A stretch of DNA of 64,000 nt from Hymenobacter setariae (GTDB lineage: Bacteria; Bacteroidota; Bacteroidia; Cytophagales; Hymenobacteraceae): contig NZ_VMRJ01000006.1 in assembly GCF_007713685.1 (NCBI RefSeq), forward strand, positions 222,561 through 286,560. The letters run 5' to 3'. Shown in pieces: positions 8,566 to 16,908 of this stretch (position 1 is the first letter of the stretch; every line of letters starts with the position of its first letter). The notes under the pieces were generated by a model. It made no database searches, was not told the DNA's origin, and saw only the letters and a list, made by a program, of their open reading frames with translations. The position numbers and the translations under genes were made by a program.

Positions 8566-10857
8566 CTACCCGCCCACCACTAGCTTTTGGCCCGGTTTTA
8601 CCTGGTCGGTAGCTAGGTGGTTGAGGCGTTTTAGCTGAGCCAGCGTCAGTCCAAAGCGTTTGGCGATGCTAAATAGCGTATCGCCGGGCTGCACAGTATG
8701 CGTTTCCAGTGCGGGGGTGGCAAGGCTGTGCTTGGCATGGCGCGGCGTCTGGGCTACTGCTGGTAGGGCGGTGGCATCGGCGGGCGCAGCCAGGTGCAAC
8801 TGCTGCCCTGCCATCACGGTTTCGGTGGTTAGCTTATTCCAGGCCTTCAGCTGCTCGATGCTGACGCCTTGTGATTGCGCCAGCTTGGTGAGGTTGTCGC
8901 CCGGCCGCACAGTATAGAGTACTGTAGCTGCTTCGGTTTTTTCTTCCCTAGGTCGGCGGCTGTCAGCCTGCGGCCGGCCAGTGGGGCGTCCTTCGGCAAG
9001 CGCGGCACGGCTGAGCCGTGGTGTAGCCACAGTCTCTTCGGAGGCTAGGGACGCATCGGAGGTAGTAGCGAGCTCCGGCTGCGGAGCAATGACGCGCGTT
9101 TCGCGGCGCTTGGTGGTGCGCGCAGGCTGTTGTACTAGTGCTACAGTAGCAGTGGCTTCGGTGGCCGCCGAGTCGGTGGGCATACCTAGGCGCGTGGCGG
9201 CAGTAGCCTTGGCTGCGACGGCCGCCTGCGCAATAGATAGGCGGCGCTGAGCCTCAGCCCGGGCTGCCAGCTGCTTTTTCACACGAGCCAACTCCTGGGC
9301 CTGGGCTATCTCGCGGGCAGCGCGCTCCTGGGCTTGGCGGGCGTAGCGCGCATTAGCAGCGGCTAGTAGCAGCGCAGTGCTGTCGGTTGGGGCAGCGCGG
9401 CGTAGCGTGGCCACCGTTACGGGGGGCGGCGCAGCTGCTGCTATTATGGCCTGATTGGCAGCCAGAGCTGAGGGCACTGGAGCGGGCACCATTACCAGCA
9501 GCTGACGACCGGGCTTCAGCGGCTGCTCTTTGCGTAGGCCGTTCCACTTACGCAGTTGGGCTGGGCTCACGTGGTATTTCTCAGCCACGGTGACTAAGGT
9601 TTGCCCGCGGTGCAGCGTGTGCGTGAGCCGCCGGAAGCGCGGAGCGGCTTCTTCATAAGAAGTGCGGGCCAATTGTGTGTTGGTCGGCCAAGGCTCGACG
9701 CCCGCTAGCCGAACAAACAGCGGCGACAGCGGCCGTGGTAGCTCGGCCGCAGGCTGGCAGTAAGCTAGCAGCGTAGGGCGGTCTACATCACCTAGGTGCT
9801 CGCGCGCCGCCGCCGGAAACCGCAGCACATAGGGCCGGTAGCCGGCTGGTAGGCTAGCGCGGCGCAGTTCGGGGTTGTAGCGGGCCAGGGCCAGCGAGTC
9901 GTCGTAGCCCAAGGCCCGGCTGAGGCGGCGCAAGTCAAGCGCTTGCCCGTGCAGCGTCAGCGTGTCAAGCTGCTCGTAGTGCTGGTAGCGCAATGCTGGG
10001 CTATGCAGGTCGTGCTCCTTGGCGTAGGTCATGGCGTACATGATGGCCGTGAAAGTGGGCACGTAGTTGCGTGTTTCGGCGGGCATGTGCGGGTACATAT
10101 CCCAGAAATTGCGCTTGCCCGTCTTGCGGATTACCCGCTGCACATTGCCCGTGCCCCAGTTGTAGGCGGCCAGCACTAGTTCCCAGTCGTGAAACGTCCG
10201 GTAGAGGTCACGTAGATATTTGCAGGCTGCCTCCGTCGCCTTTTCGGGGTGCATGCGCTCGTCTACCCATTCATCACGCTTCAGGCGTAGGTCGTTAGCA
10301 GTGGGCGGCATAAACTGCCACAGGCCCACGGCACCAACCCCCGACTTGGCCGTGGGTATAAGAGCCGATTCTACTACCGATAAATATTTCAGCTCGTCGG
10401 GTAGGTTATACTTGGCTAGGTACTTCTCAAAAATTGGGAAGTAAAAATCCCGACGCTCTAGCACACGCTGGGTATAGCCGCGCTGCCGCTCCGTAAAAAG
10501 CCGCACGTAGGCCATCACGGCATTATTAAATTGGTGCGGCGCCGCCGTTTCAAAGCAGCTCATGCGGTCGCCTACTAGCTCTTGCAGCGTGGTCGGGGTT
10601 TGCAGCCAAGCTAGGCGGGCCGAATCCACCTGAAGCTCGATAAGGGGCTCAGCGGCCAGCGAGTCAATGGTAGCGGCAGGCAGGTCAACTAATTGGCGAA
10701 CAGTATCCAACGGTGCGGCCTGTTGGGGGCGGGGCACTCGCTGAGCGGCTGCCGGCAGCGCTCCTAGTGCCAGGGCCCACACGAGTAACCGGCCTGTCAA
10801 ACGACCCCGCAAAGCAGGGCGATTGGCCGACGCGGGTACTTGGTGCAATACTTTCAT
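8566..10857 (-). CDS. Membrane-bound lytic transglycosylase with three LysM domains (MltD-like)
   Basis: 763 residues. An N-terminal signal segment (about 20-39, ending ALPAAAQ) directs export. The SLT goose-lysozyme-like domain (about 140-275) has the catalytic glutamate at about residue 163 in 'LSVVESALIPTAKSGVGA', then 'GLWQFMPPTA' and 'AAYNWGTGNV', all hallmarks of MltD/Slt enzymes that cleave the MurNAc-GlcNAc bond. Three LysM peptidoglycan-binding domains follow: about 412-456 ('HRGQTLVTVAEKYHVS'), 648-689 ('VRPGDNLTKLAQSQGVS') and 720-763 ('VQPGDTLFSIAKRFGLT'). The 190 residues between the first and second LysM are Ala/Arg/Gln-rich and probably an extended helical or disordered linker, longer than usual. 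The gene stands alone between terminators. Confidence 0.92.
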   Translation of the reverse strand: MKVLHQVPASANRPALRGRLTGRLLVWALALGALPAAAQRVPRPQQAAPLDTVRQLVDLPAATIDSLAAEPLIELQVDSARLAWLQTPTTLQELVGDRMSCFETAAPHQFNNAVMAYVRLFTERQRGYTQRVLERRDFYFPIFEKYLAKYNLPDELKYLSVVESALIPTAKSGVGAVGLWQFMPPTANDLRLKRDEWVDERMHPEKATEAACKYLRDLYRTFHDWELVLAAYNWGTGNVQRVIRKTGKRNFWDMYPHMPAETRNYVPTFTAIMYAMTYAKEHDLHSPALRYQHYEQLDTLTLHGQALDLRRLSRALGYDDSLALARYNPELRRASLPAGYRPYVLRFPAAAREHLGDVDRPTLLAYCQPAAELPRPLSPLFVRLAGVEPWPTNTQLARTSYEEAAPRFRRLTHTLHRGQTLVTVAEKYHVSPAQLRKWNGLRKEQPLKPGRQLLVMVPAPVPSALAANQAIIAAAAPPPVTVATLRRAAPTDSTALLLAAANARYARQAQERAAREIAQAQELARVKKQLAARAEAQRRLSIAQAAVAAKATAATRLGMPTDSAATEATATVALVQQPARTTKRRETRVIAPQPELATTSDASLASEETVATPRLSRAALAEGRPTGRPQADSRRPREEKTEAATVLYTVRPGDNLTKLAQSQGVSIEQLKAWNKLTTETVMAGQQLHLAAPADATALPAVAQTPRHAKHSLATPALETHTVQPGDTLFSIAKRFGLTLAQLKRLNHLATDQVKPGQKLVVGG

Positions 10858-10914
10858 TAGGCTAAGGTAAAATACAAGTTCTGAACAGCCTAACCGTTAG
10901 CAAGCCTTGCTAAA

Positions 10915-10959
10915 AAAATGACTGACCGCGCAGCATCCCGCTACGCAGTCAGTCATTTT
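10915..10959 (-). terminator. Terminator downstream of gatA
   Basis: Perfect 12-bp stem AAAATGACTGAC (10915-10926) / GTCAGTCATTTT (10948-10959) with a 21-nt loop. On the minus strand the second arm runs into TTTTTTT, giving a classic intrinsic terminator 40 bp after the gatA stop. Confidence 0.8.
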
Positions 10960-10999
10960 AAGGTTGGGCACTCTGTAAAAAGCACCTAAGAGGCGTAAA

Positions 11000-12436
11000 C
11001 TAGCTAGCGGCCGTTACGGTAGTTAACTCATTGGCAAAAGCCAGCAGCTCAGCTTCGCGGAACGCGCCACTCAGAATCTGCAAGCCGATGGGAAGCCCTT
11101 CGGCATCTTGCCCAGCCGGAATAGAGATGGCGGGCACACCCGATAGCGATGCCTGCACCGTGAAAATATCCGCCAAGTACATCGACACGGGGTCTTGTTT
11201 TTCACCTATTTTAAAGGCAGTAGTAGGCGTGGTCGGCAGTACCAGGAAGTCATATTGGCGCAGCAACTCATCGGTTTTCTCCTTGATGAGCCGCCGCACG
11301 CGCTGCGCCTTAGTGTAGTACGCATCGTAGTAGCTGGCGCTGAGCACAAACGTGCCAAGCATGATGCGCCGCTGCACCTCGGGCCCAAAACCTTGTGCCC
11401 GCGTTTTCTTGTACAGCGATTCTAAATCCGTGGCGTCGGGCGCCCGGTAGCCATACTTCACGCCATCGAAGCGCGAGAGGTTGGAGCTAGCCTCGGCCGT
11501 GGTCAGGATATAGTAAGTCGGAATCATCTCGTCGAGGTACGGGAAATCCACGGCCTCTACTACGTGGCCCTGGCTGCGCAGTGCACCTAGGGTACCTTCT
11601 AGCGCATCGTGCACCTCAGGCTGCAAGCCCGGCCGGTCGATGGCTTCTTTCAAGTAGCCAATGCGGTAGTGGGGGAGGGGCTCTAGCAAGGCACTGTAGG
11701 CAGGCACCGGCTGCTGGCTAGCCGTACTGTCCATGCCATCGGGGCCGGCCATTACTTCAAGCAGACGCGCGGCATCCTCTACCGAGTGGGTAATGGGCCC
11801 AATCTGGTCGAACGACGAGGCAAAGGCCACCAGCCCGTAGCGCGAGATGCGTGAGTACGTCGGCTTCAGCCCCACCACGCCGCAGAAAGCAGCCGGTTGG
11901 CGTACCGAGCCACCCGTATCAGAGCCAATGGAAGCAAGGCACATATCAGCCTGCACTGCTACGGCCGAGGCGCCCGACGAGCCACCGGGTACGCGGCTAG
12001 GGTCCTGGGCATTGCGCGCAGGGCCAAAAGCCGAGTTCTCGTTCGAGCCGCCCATGGCAAACTCGTCGCAGTTCTGGCGGCCGATAAAGATGGCGTCCTC
12101 GTCTAGCAGCCGCTGTACGGCCGTGCCCGTGAAGAGCGACTTAAACCCATCGAGAATGCGGCTGCTGCTTTGCAGCGAGTGGCCCTGGTATGCCAGCACG
12201 TCCTTGAGGCCAATGACCATGCCGGCCAGGCGGCCAGCCGTGCCTAGGGCCAGCTTTTCATCCACGGCGGCGGCTTGCTGGCGAGCTTCATCGGCCCACA
12301 CTTCCAGAAAAACATTCAGCTCAGCGTTGCGCTGGTCGATGTTATCGAGGTAATACTCAACGAGCTGGCGGCAGGACGTAGTGCCCGCCGCCAGCTCGCG
12401 CTGGATTTCCGAAAGGGAAGAAAACAGAGGTTTCAA
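11000..12436 (-). CDS. gatA: Asp-tRNA(Asn)/Glu-tRNA(Gln) amidotransferase subunit A
   Basis: 478 residues, normal GatA size. GatA releases ammonia from glutamine, which GatCAB uses to amidate misacylated Glu-tRNA(Gln) or Asp-tRNA(Asn). The amidase-signature triad is present: Lys78 ('VIGLKDVLAYQGH'), cis-Ser153 ('VPGGSSGASAVAV') and nucleophile Ser177 ('GSDTGGSVRQPAA'). The start is TTG (12434-12436); no upstream ATG is available before the preceding gene, whose stop lies 3 bp away, so it is co-transcribed with the two TatA-like genes. gatB and gatC are not in the window. A generic amidase is a less likely alternative given the high match to GatA around the substrate pocket ('SRISRYGLVAFASSFDQIGP'). 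Confidence 0.94.
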   Translation of the reverse strand: MKPLFSSLSEIQRELAAGTTSCRQLVEYYLDNIDQRNAELNVFLEVWADEARQQAAAVDEKLALGTAGRLAGMVIGLKDVLAYQGHSLQSSSRILDGFKSLFTGTAVQRLLDEDAIFIGRQNCDEFAMGGSNENSAFGPARNAQDPSRVPGGSSGASAVAVQADMCLASIGSDTGGSVRQPAAFCGVVGLKPTYSRISRYGLVAFASSFDQIGPITHSVEDAARLLEVMAGPDGMDSTASQQPVPAYSALLEPLPHYRIGYLKEAIDRPGLQPEVHDALEGTLGALRSQGHVVEAVDFPYLDEMIPTYYILTTAEASSNLSRFDGVKYGYRAPDATDLESLYKKTRAQGFGPEVQRRIMLGTFVLSASYYDAYYTKAQRVRRLIKEKTDELLRQYDFLVLPTTPTTAFKIGEKQDPVSMYLADIFTVQASLSGVPAISIPAGQDAEGLPIGLQILSGAFREAELLAFANELTTVTAAS

Positions 12437-12439
12437 ATC

Positions 12440-12889
12440 TTAAGCGTCAGGTGAAGGCTGGTCGAGGCGCGGCTTGGCACCGGGCACGCTGCCCGGTAGA
12501 GGCGTGTCGTGTGCATGCGGTGCAGGGGCTGCGGCGGGCGAATTTACGTCATTCGCGGCATTATACACCGGATGCACGGGCTCATAGCCGGACGGCTGCG
12601 TGGGCGGCACGTGGCCATACTGCGGCTGCGAGGGGTCGTAGGGCTGCTGGTAGGGCGCTTGCTGCTGCGGCGGATATTGGTTGGAATACTGATTAGGGCG
12701 CGGCTGGCCAGCATTCTCAAACTCGTTGCGAATCTCGCTGCTGGCATCCTTAAACTCCCGAATGCCTTTACCCAAGCCCCGTGCGAGCTCCGGAATTTTA
12801 TTGGCACCAAAGAATATAAGAATGACGACCATAATCAGAATTAATTCGGAGCCGCCGATATCACCTAGGAAAAGCAGGGTAGAAGTCAT
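12440..12889 (-). CDS. TatA/TatB-like twin-arginine translocase subunit with Pro/Gln/Tyr-rich tail
   Basis: 149 residues. The first 60 are a standard Tat pore subunit: a membrane helix (about 13-28, 'SELILIMVVILIFFGANK') followed by the amphipathic helix 'IPELARGLGKGIREFKDA'. TatA proteins form the pore that passes folded proteins across the inner membrane. From about residue 63 the protein becomes a low-complexity tail rich in Pro, Gln and Tyr ('YPPQQQAPYQQPYDPSQP'), which is not usual for TatA and is probably disordered. It lies 41 bp downstream of a second tatA-like gene and 3 bp upstream of gatA. No tatC is in the window. Whether it acts as TatA or TatB cannot be told from sequence alone. 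Confidence 0.85.
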   Translation of the reverse strand: MTSTLLFLGDIGGSELILIMVVILIFFGANKIPELARGLGKGIREFKDASSEIRNEFENAGQPRPNQYSNQYPPQQQAPYQQPYDPSQPQYGHVPPTQPSGYEPVHPVYNAANDVNSPAAAPAPHAHDTPLPGSVPGAKPRLDQPSPDA

Positions 12890-12930
12890 AAGAAAGAGGG
12901 GGTAAGACGCGAGTGAATAAAAGCTAGCAA

Positions 12931-13290
12931 CTAGGCTGCCGGGCCATTCGGATTATATGGAGCGGCTGGCGGCACTTGGGGTAGCTGGCCGGGTGCCTGC
13001 TGGCCGTAGCCAGGCTGCGGCTGGGTATAAGGCTGATGTGGCTGCGCATACGGCTGCTGAGGCTGGCCGGCGTACTGCTGGGGTTGGCCGTAGGGCGGCT
13101 GGGGTGCCGTGGGTGCCTGGTAGTTGGGGCGCTGCGGCTCATTGCTAGCATCCTTAAACTCGCGCACGCCCTGGCCAATGCCCCGGAACAGCTCAGGAAT
13201 GCGCTTGGCGCCGAAGAAAAGCACCAGCACAAAGATGATAAAAATGATGGTCTTCGGATTGCTGATGAACAGCAGGGTGAGAACTAGCAT
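12931..13290 (-). CDS. TatA-like twin-arginine translocase subunit with Gln/Pro-rich tail
   Basis: 119 residues from the ATG at 13288-13290 (a TTG two codons upstream is possible). Membrane helix about 12-28 ('KTIIFIIFVLVLFFGAKR'), then the amphipathic helix 'IPELFRGIGQGVREFKDA', as in TatA/TatE. The C-terminal half repeats short Q/P/Y words ('QPYAQPHQPYTQPQPGYG'). It is clearly a paralogue of the next gene downstream: the helices and the tail style match. A TAccTTTG element 93-100 bp upstream is a likely promoter for the tat-tat-gatA transcript. Confidence 0.86.
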   Translation of the reverse strand: MLVLTLLFISNPKTIIFIIFVLVLFFGAKRIPELFRGIGQGVREFKDASNEPQRPNYQAPTAPQPPYGQPQQYAGQPQQPYAQPHQPYTQPQPGYGQQAPGQLPQVPPAAPYNPNGPAA

Positions 13291-13382
13291 GAGCAAGGAG
13301 GCTGAGCAGCCGTAGCGAGTGGAAAAACGAAGAGAAAAGGTAGAAGCCAGTATACGATAAAAGCCGTGGCACTGGACTGCTA

Positions 13383-13390
13383 CAAAGGTA
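13383..13390 (-). promoter_or_regulatory. Putative -7 element for the tatA-tatA-gatA transcript
   Basis: Minus strand TACCTTTG, a full TAnnTTTG match, about 95 bp upstream of the first tatA-like ATG. No clean TTG at -33. Confidence 0.5.
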
Positions 13391-13523
13391 TCAGTTTAGT
13401 TGGTTTTGCCCGGCACTCAGGGTTGATGACGTATTCACCAACCGCTCACTATCTGGTGCTAATTGAATTAAGGAGACCAACCTAGGAAAATAGATTACTA
13501 GATTATTCCAAGTAAATAATTAA

Positions 13524-13555
13524 TTGAACGTTAGCACGCACATTAGATACGTTCG
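13524..13555 (+). promoter_or_regulatory. Putative promoter of the 13.6-kb structured RNA
   Basis: TTG at 13524-13526, 21-nt spacer, then TACGTTCG at 13548-13555 (7 of the 8 positions fit TAnnTTTG). The expected transcription start is near 13562. No protein-coding frame follows on this strand; a folded segment and an intrinsic terminator do. Confidence 0.45.
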
Positions 13556-13561
13556 CAGATT

Positions 13562-13743
13562 AGAAGGGCAAATTCAGCGAAAAGATTCAGCAGTACTGCG
13601 CATATGTCATTCAAAACTGCCAACTTTGTATCGGTTAGCAACCTGATACTGTAATCGACCTTTGGCCGATTCGGGAAAGGGAAGTTGGCTAAGTTTGTTT
13701 TCATAGCTCAGAAAGACACCGGGTAGTGCCCGGTGTTTTTTTT
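13562..13743 (+). ncRNA. Candidate structured small RNA, about 180 nt
   Basis: The 470-bp gap between tatA and the flippase gene holds a compact fold on the plus strand. An outer stem pairs 13619-13626 (GCCAACTT) with 13682-13689. Inside are two hairpins: 13628-13636 with 13640-13649 (one bulged T, 3-nt loop) and 13653-13660 with 13664-13671 (one mismatch, 3-nt loop), forming a three-way junction. An intrinsic terminator follows at 13716-13743, and a promoter-like site precedes it. There is no convincing open frame on this strand and the downstream gene is convergent, so the terminator has no other obvious owner. I do not recognise the family; it does not look like tmRNA, SRP RNA, RNase P or a tRNA. 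Start and function are inferred. Confidence 0.5.
13716..13743 (+). terminator. Intrinsic terminator of the candidate small RNA
   Basis: Perfect 8-bp stem ACACCGGG / CCCGGTGT with loop TAGTG, running into eight T residues on the plus strand. It stops 18 bp before the convergent flippase stop codon. Confidence 0.85.
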
Positions 13744-13760
13744 GTTTTATCCCACTTAGG

Positions 13761-15281
13761 TTACCCCCGAGCACGCCGCAACTGTCGGCCTTCGACCACA
13801 TATACCAGCCCCAAAAACAGTAGTGGCAGTAGCAAGCCCACTGCATAGCCCGCAGGTGCTGGTAGCGCCTGAATGCCAGCTTGCCCTGCTACTACTAGAC
13901 TCACTGCCCCAAGCAGCCATAGCAACAGCCGACCAACTGGGTAGGGCACCGGAAAATGCCGCTCGCCCAGCCACCAGCACAGCGCGGCCATCAAAAAATA
14001 GCACGCCAGCGTGGCCCAGGCACTGCCCGTGTAGCCCAACACCGGAATCAGTACAAAATTGAGCGCGATGGTCAGCACCGCGCCGGCGGCCCCGATGTAG
14101 GTGCCATAGTAAGTTTTATCAGTTAGCTTAAACCAGACCGACAGGTTGTAATAAACACCTAGGAAAAGGTTAGCGAGCAAGAGAATGGGCACTACATCGA
14201 GGCCGGTCAGGTAGACTGGACGCCGCAGAAATAGCGGACCTACCCAACTCAAATTCAGGCTGATACCAACAAAAATAAACGCGCAGCACAGCGTAAACCA
14301 TTTGAGGACCAGTGCAAACGTAGCCGGTGAGTTTTTCTCCGTGCTTTGGGAGAAAAAGAAGGGTTCGGCTGCGTAGCGAAACGCCTGAATGACCAGTGAC
14401 ATGAAGATGCTGAGCTTGTAGCAAGCCCCATACACGCCCACAGCGCCTAGCCGACTTAGACCCGGATAAAAGTTTTCGGGCAGCCAGCGCGGGAGCAAGA
14501 TGCGGTCGAGCGTTTCGTTGACCATGCCGGCCAAGCCCATCAGCATAAGGGGCAGCGCATAGGCCAATAATGGCCGCAAAAAAGATAAATCGGGCCAGCG
14601 GAAGCGGAAGTCTAGCAGCTCACGACCCAGCAATAGCAGCGTTAGAGCCGAAGCCGCAAGGTTGGATAAGAACACGTAACCTACCCCTAGGCTCGGGTTA
14701 TAGACGGCTGCCACCAGCGGCCGAAGTCCGGCCAGCAAATTTGTGGAGGAACTCTGCATCACATAAGGACACAGCACCACAAAAAACAGGTTGAGCCCAA
14801 CGTAGAGTAGGATGTTTGTCAAACGGATAGCGGCAAATTTGCGCGCCTTATTCTCAAGCCGCAGCCGTGCAAAAGGCAGCGCTGCTATCGCATCAAATCC
14901 CAGAATCAGAGCCACCCAGCGAGCGTATTCCTCGTGGCCGGGCGGTAAGTCGAGCAGCCCTAGTAAGGGCCGGGCTAGTAGCGCCAGCAGCAGCGTGAGC
15001 ACTACGCTACTGAGTAGCAATAGGCTCAGGGTGCGGTTGTACAACTCACGGCGGTCTTGGCCGGGGCGGTTGGCAAAGCGAAAAAAGGTAGTTTCGAGGC
15101 CATAGGTGAAAACTACATTCAGGAAGGACACATAGGCATACAGCCCCGTAACTATACCATACTCAGCCGCCGCAAAATGGGCCGTGTAGATAGGTACTAG
15201 CAGATAGCTCAGCACCCGCCCCACTATGCTGCTGACCCCATAAATGGCCGTTTGGGAGGCCAGCTTTTTCGCAATACTCAT
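13761..15281 (-). CDS. Polysaccharide flippase / oligosaccharide transporter (MATE/MVF superfamily, Wzx-like)
   Basis: 506 residues from ATG at 15279-15281 (MSIAKKLASQTAIYGVSS); an earlier start four codons upstream is possible but weaker. About 12-14 hydrophobic helices span the whole length, with the family opening 'GRVLSYLLVPIYTAHFAAA' and 'EYGIVTGLYAYVSFLNVV'. Proteins of this group flip lipid-linked oligosaccharides across the inner membrane for O-antigen or capsule assembly. It stands alone, with no glycosyltransferases next to it. The substrate cannot be told from sequence. It converges on the candidate small RNA. Confidence 0.85.
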   Translation of the reverse strand: MSIAKKLASQTAIYGVSSIVGRVLSYLLVPIYTAHFAAAEYGIVTGLYAYVSFLNVVFTYGLETTFFRFANRPGQDRRELYNRTLSLLLLSSVVLTLLLALLARPLLGLLDLPPGHEEYARWVALILGFDAIAALPFARLRLENKARKFAAIRLTNILLYVGLNLFFVVLCPYVMQSSSTNLLAGLRPLVAAVYNPSLGVGYVFLSNLAASALTLLLLGRELLDFRFRWPDLSFLRPLLAYALPLMLMGLAGMVNETLDRILLPRWLPENFYPGLSRLGAVGVYGACYKLSIFMSLVIQAFRYAAEPFFFSQSTEKNSPATFALVLKWFTLCCAFIFVGISLNLSWVGPLFLRRPVYLTGLDVVPILLLANLFLGVYYNLSVWFKLTDKTYYGTYIGAAGAVLTIALNFVLIPVLGYTGSAWATLACYFLMAALCWWLGERHFPVPYPVGRLLLWLLGAVSLVVAGQAGIQALPAPAGYAVGLLLPLLFLGLVYVVEGRQLRRARG

Positions 15282-15364
15282 TAGCCAATGCACAGGTTTC
15301 CTGTCAGGCTAAGCGACTATGTGACTAATAGCTACTTACCTAACAGTGATAACCCTTGGTAAAA

Positions 15365-16159
15365 TTATTTTCCGGTAAAAACGGCCGGTCGTTTTTCAAG
15401 AAATGCCGCCGTGCCTTCCTTAAAATCGGCGGTGCCAAAGGCTTGGCCAAAGGCTGCGGCTTCGGCTTCGTAGCCTGCTTCGCCACCCTGGTCGAAATAG
15501 GTGTTTACGCAGTCGATAGTAAGCCCTAGGGCGATAGGAGCTTTTGTTAATATCTTGAGTAGCATACTGCGGCAAAAGCCAAGCAGCTCGGCCTGCGGCA
15601 CTACATGGTTGGCCAAGCCTAGGCGCAGGGCCTCATCGGCTTTCACTTGGTCGGCTGTGAGCAATAGCTCCAAGGCCTTGCCCTTGCCCACTAGCTGCAC
15701 CAAGCGCTGCGTGCCGCCGTAGCCAGGCAGTAGTCCTAGGTTCACTTCGGGCTGGCCAAAGCGGGCGTTCTCAGCCGCCACGCGGATGTGGCAGGCCATT
15801 GCTAGCTCGCAGCCGCCCCCCAGGGCAAAGCCATTGACCGCTGCCACCACAGGCTTTGGGCTGGTTTCAAACTCCCGGAATACGGCTTGCCCACGGGCAG
15901 CCGCCTCCTGGGCTTCTGGGCCACTCAACTGGGCGAGCTCGGCAATGTCGGCCCCAGCTACGAAGGCTTTTTCACCACTGCCGGTCAGCAGAATGCCCCT
16001 CACCGCCGCATCTTGGCGTGCGTGCCTGATGGCCTGGCCTAGGTCAGCGATAGTAGCCGCATTTAGCGCGTTTAGCTTAGTAGGGCGGTTGACAGTAAGC
16101 GTAAGAATGCCGGTAGCAGCATCTAGGTCGTAGAGCAGATTATCGAATGTAGGAGCCAT
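15365..16159 (-). CDS. Enoyl-CoA hydratase/isomerase (crotonase family)
   Basis: 264 residues, the usual crotonase size. These enzymes hydrate trans-2-enoyl-CoA in fatty-acid or amino-acid breakdown. The oxyanion-hole segments are 'KAFVAGADIAEL' (about 64-75) and 'GFALGGGCELAMACH' (about 110-124). Both catalytic glutamates of true hydratases are present, at about residues 118 (GGGCE) and 138 ('FGQPEVNLGLLPGYGG'), 20 apart as in rat mitochondrial hydratase, so the hydratase activity is likely intact. The end shows 'FLEKRPAVFTGK', typical of the family. It is monocistronic; a TACCTTTG element lies 30-37 bp upstream of the ATG. The exact physiological substrate is unknown. Confidence 0.93.
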   Translation of the reverse strand: MAPTFDNLLYDLDAATGILTLTVNRPTKLNALNAATIADLGQAIRHARQDAAVRGILLTGSGEKAFVAGADIAELAQLSGPEAQEAAARGQAVFREFETSPKPVVAAVNGFALGGGCELAMACHIRVAAENARFGQPEVNLGLLPGYGGTQRLVQLVGKGKALELLLTADQVKADEALRLGLANHVVPQAELLGFCRSMLLKILTKAPIALGLTIDCVNTYFDQGGEAGYEAEAAAFGQAFGTADFKEGTAAFLEKRPAVFTGK

Positions 16160-16188
16160 AGGGAAAGCGCAAAGAGCAGATACGGCCC

Positions 16189-16196
16189 CAAAGGTA
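16189..16196 (-). promoter_or_regulatory. Putative -7 element of the enoyl-CoA hydratase gene
   Basis: Minus strand TACCTTTG, full TAnnTTTG match, 30 bp upstream of the ATG. No clear -33 TTG. Confidence 0.5.
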
Positions 16197-16402
16197 ATGT
16201 TAGGCCAGCAGCAGTGTCGTAGACTGAGTGCGGTGGTAGTGTAGCGTTAAATTAAGGAGTACTCTGATAGGACTATAGGATATTTCCTGCATATTGCAGT
16301 ACCATTTGCAGCTGCATCTAAGGTAGCTAAATAGCTAACAACGATTTGGCTAAGCTATGCTAGCGCATTGCATACTTTTTTCACCCTTCATCCTTTTCAC
16401 CA

Positions 16403-16780
16403 ATGAGTATCGTTTCCGAATTCAAAGAGTTCATTTCTAAGGGTAACGTACTCGACCTGGCGGTCGGGGTAATTATCGGTGCTGCCTTCGGTAAAATAGT
16501 TTCGTCGTTGACCGATGACATCCTAATGCCGATTTTAGGTTTGGTAGTTGGTAAAATGGATTATTCTACCATTGCCATAGGGCCAATGAAAGTAGGATTG
16601 TTCATTAATGCAGTGCTTAACTTTTTTATTATTGCTTTCTGCATTTTCCTCATTGTGCAGGCCGCCAATAAATTCAAACGTCCAGCCCCGGTGGTTGTAG
16701 TTGAGCCGCCTGCACCCGTTGCCACTAAAGAAGAGGTACTATTAACTGAGATTCGTGACGCGCTACGAGCCCGGAGCTAA
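16403..16780 (+). CDS. mscL: Large-conductance mechanosensitive channel MscL
   Basis: 125 residues. MscL is a homopentameric inner-membrane valve that opens under membrane tension and releases solutes after osmotic downshock. The N-terminal amphipathic helix and first membrane helix carry the family signature 'GNVLDLAVGVIIGAAFGK' (about 14-31), with the constriction-forming small residues; the second helix is 'GLFINAVLNFFIIAFCIF' (about 66-83). The charged C-terminal bundle 'KEEVLLTEIRDALRAR' is intact. It is transcribed away from the enoyl-CoA hydratase gene, and no terminator is obvious after it. Confidence 0.96.
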   Translation: MSIVSEFKEFISKGNVLDLAVGVIIGAAFGKIVSSLTDDILMPILGLVVGKMDYSTIAIGPMKVGLFINAVLNFFIIAFCIFLIVQAANKFKRPAPVVVVEPPAPVATKEEVLLTEIRDALRARS

Positions 16781-16908
16781 TGCAAGAACAGTCGCTAGCT
16801 GCTTTAGGTAGTGCGCCATGCTCGCTCGCGTACTTAAGCCGGAACTTAATGAAGTTAACTGGCAGTTAGCGCCGTATCTTCGATGCACCTTATTTGTCAC
16901 TTTCTCGC

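Noticed and set aside
13607..13846. 79-codon minus-strand frame across the flippase end and the candidate RNA
   Set aside because: Overlaps the flippase in another frame and passes through the terminator hairpin; composition is not protein-like.
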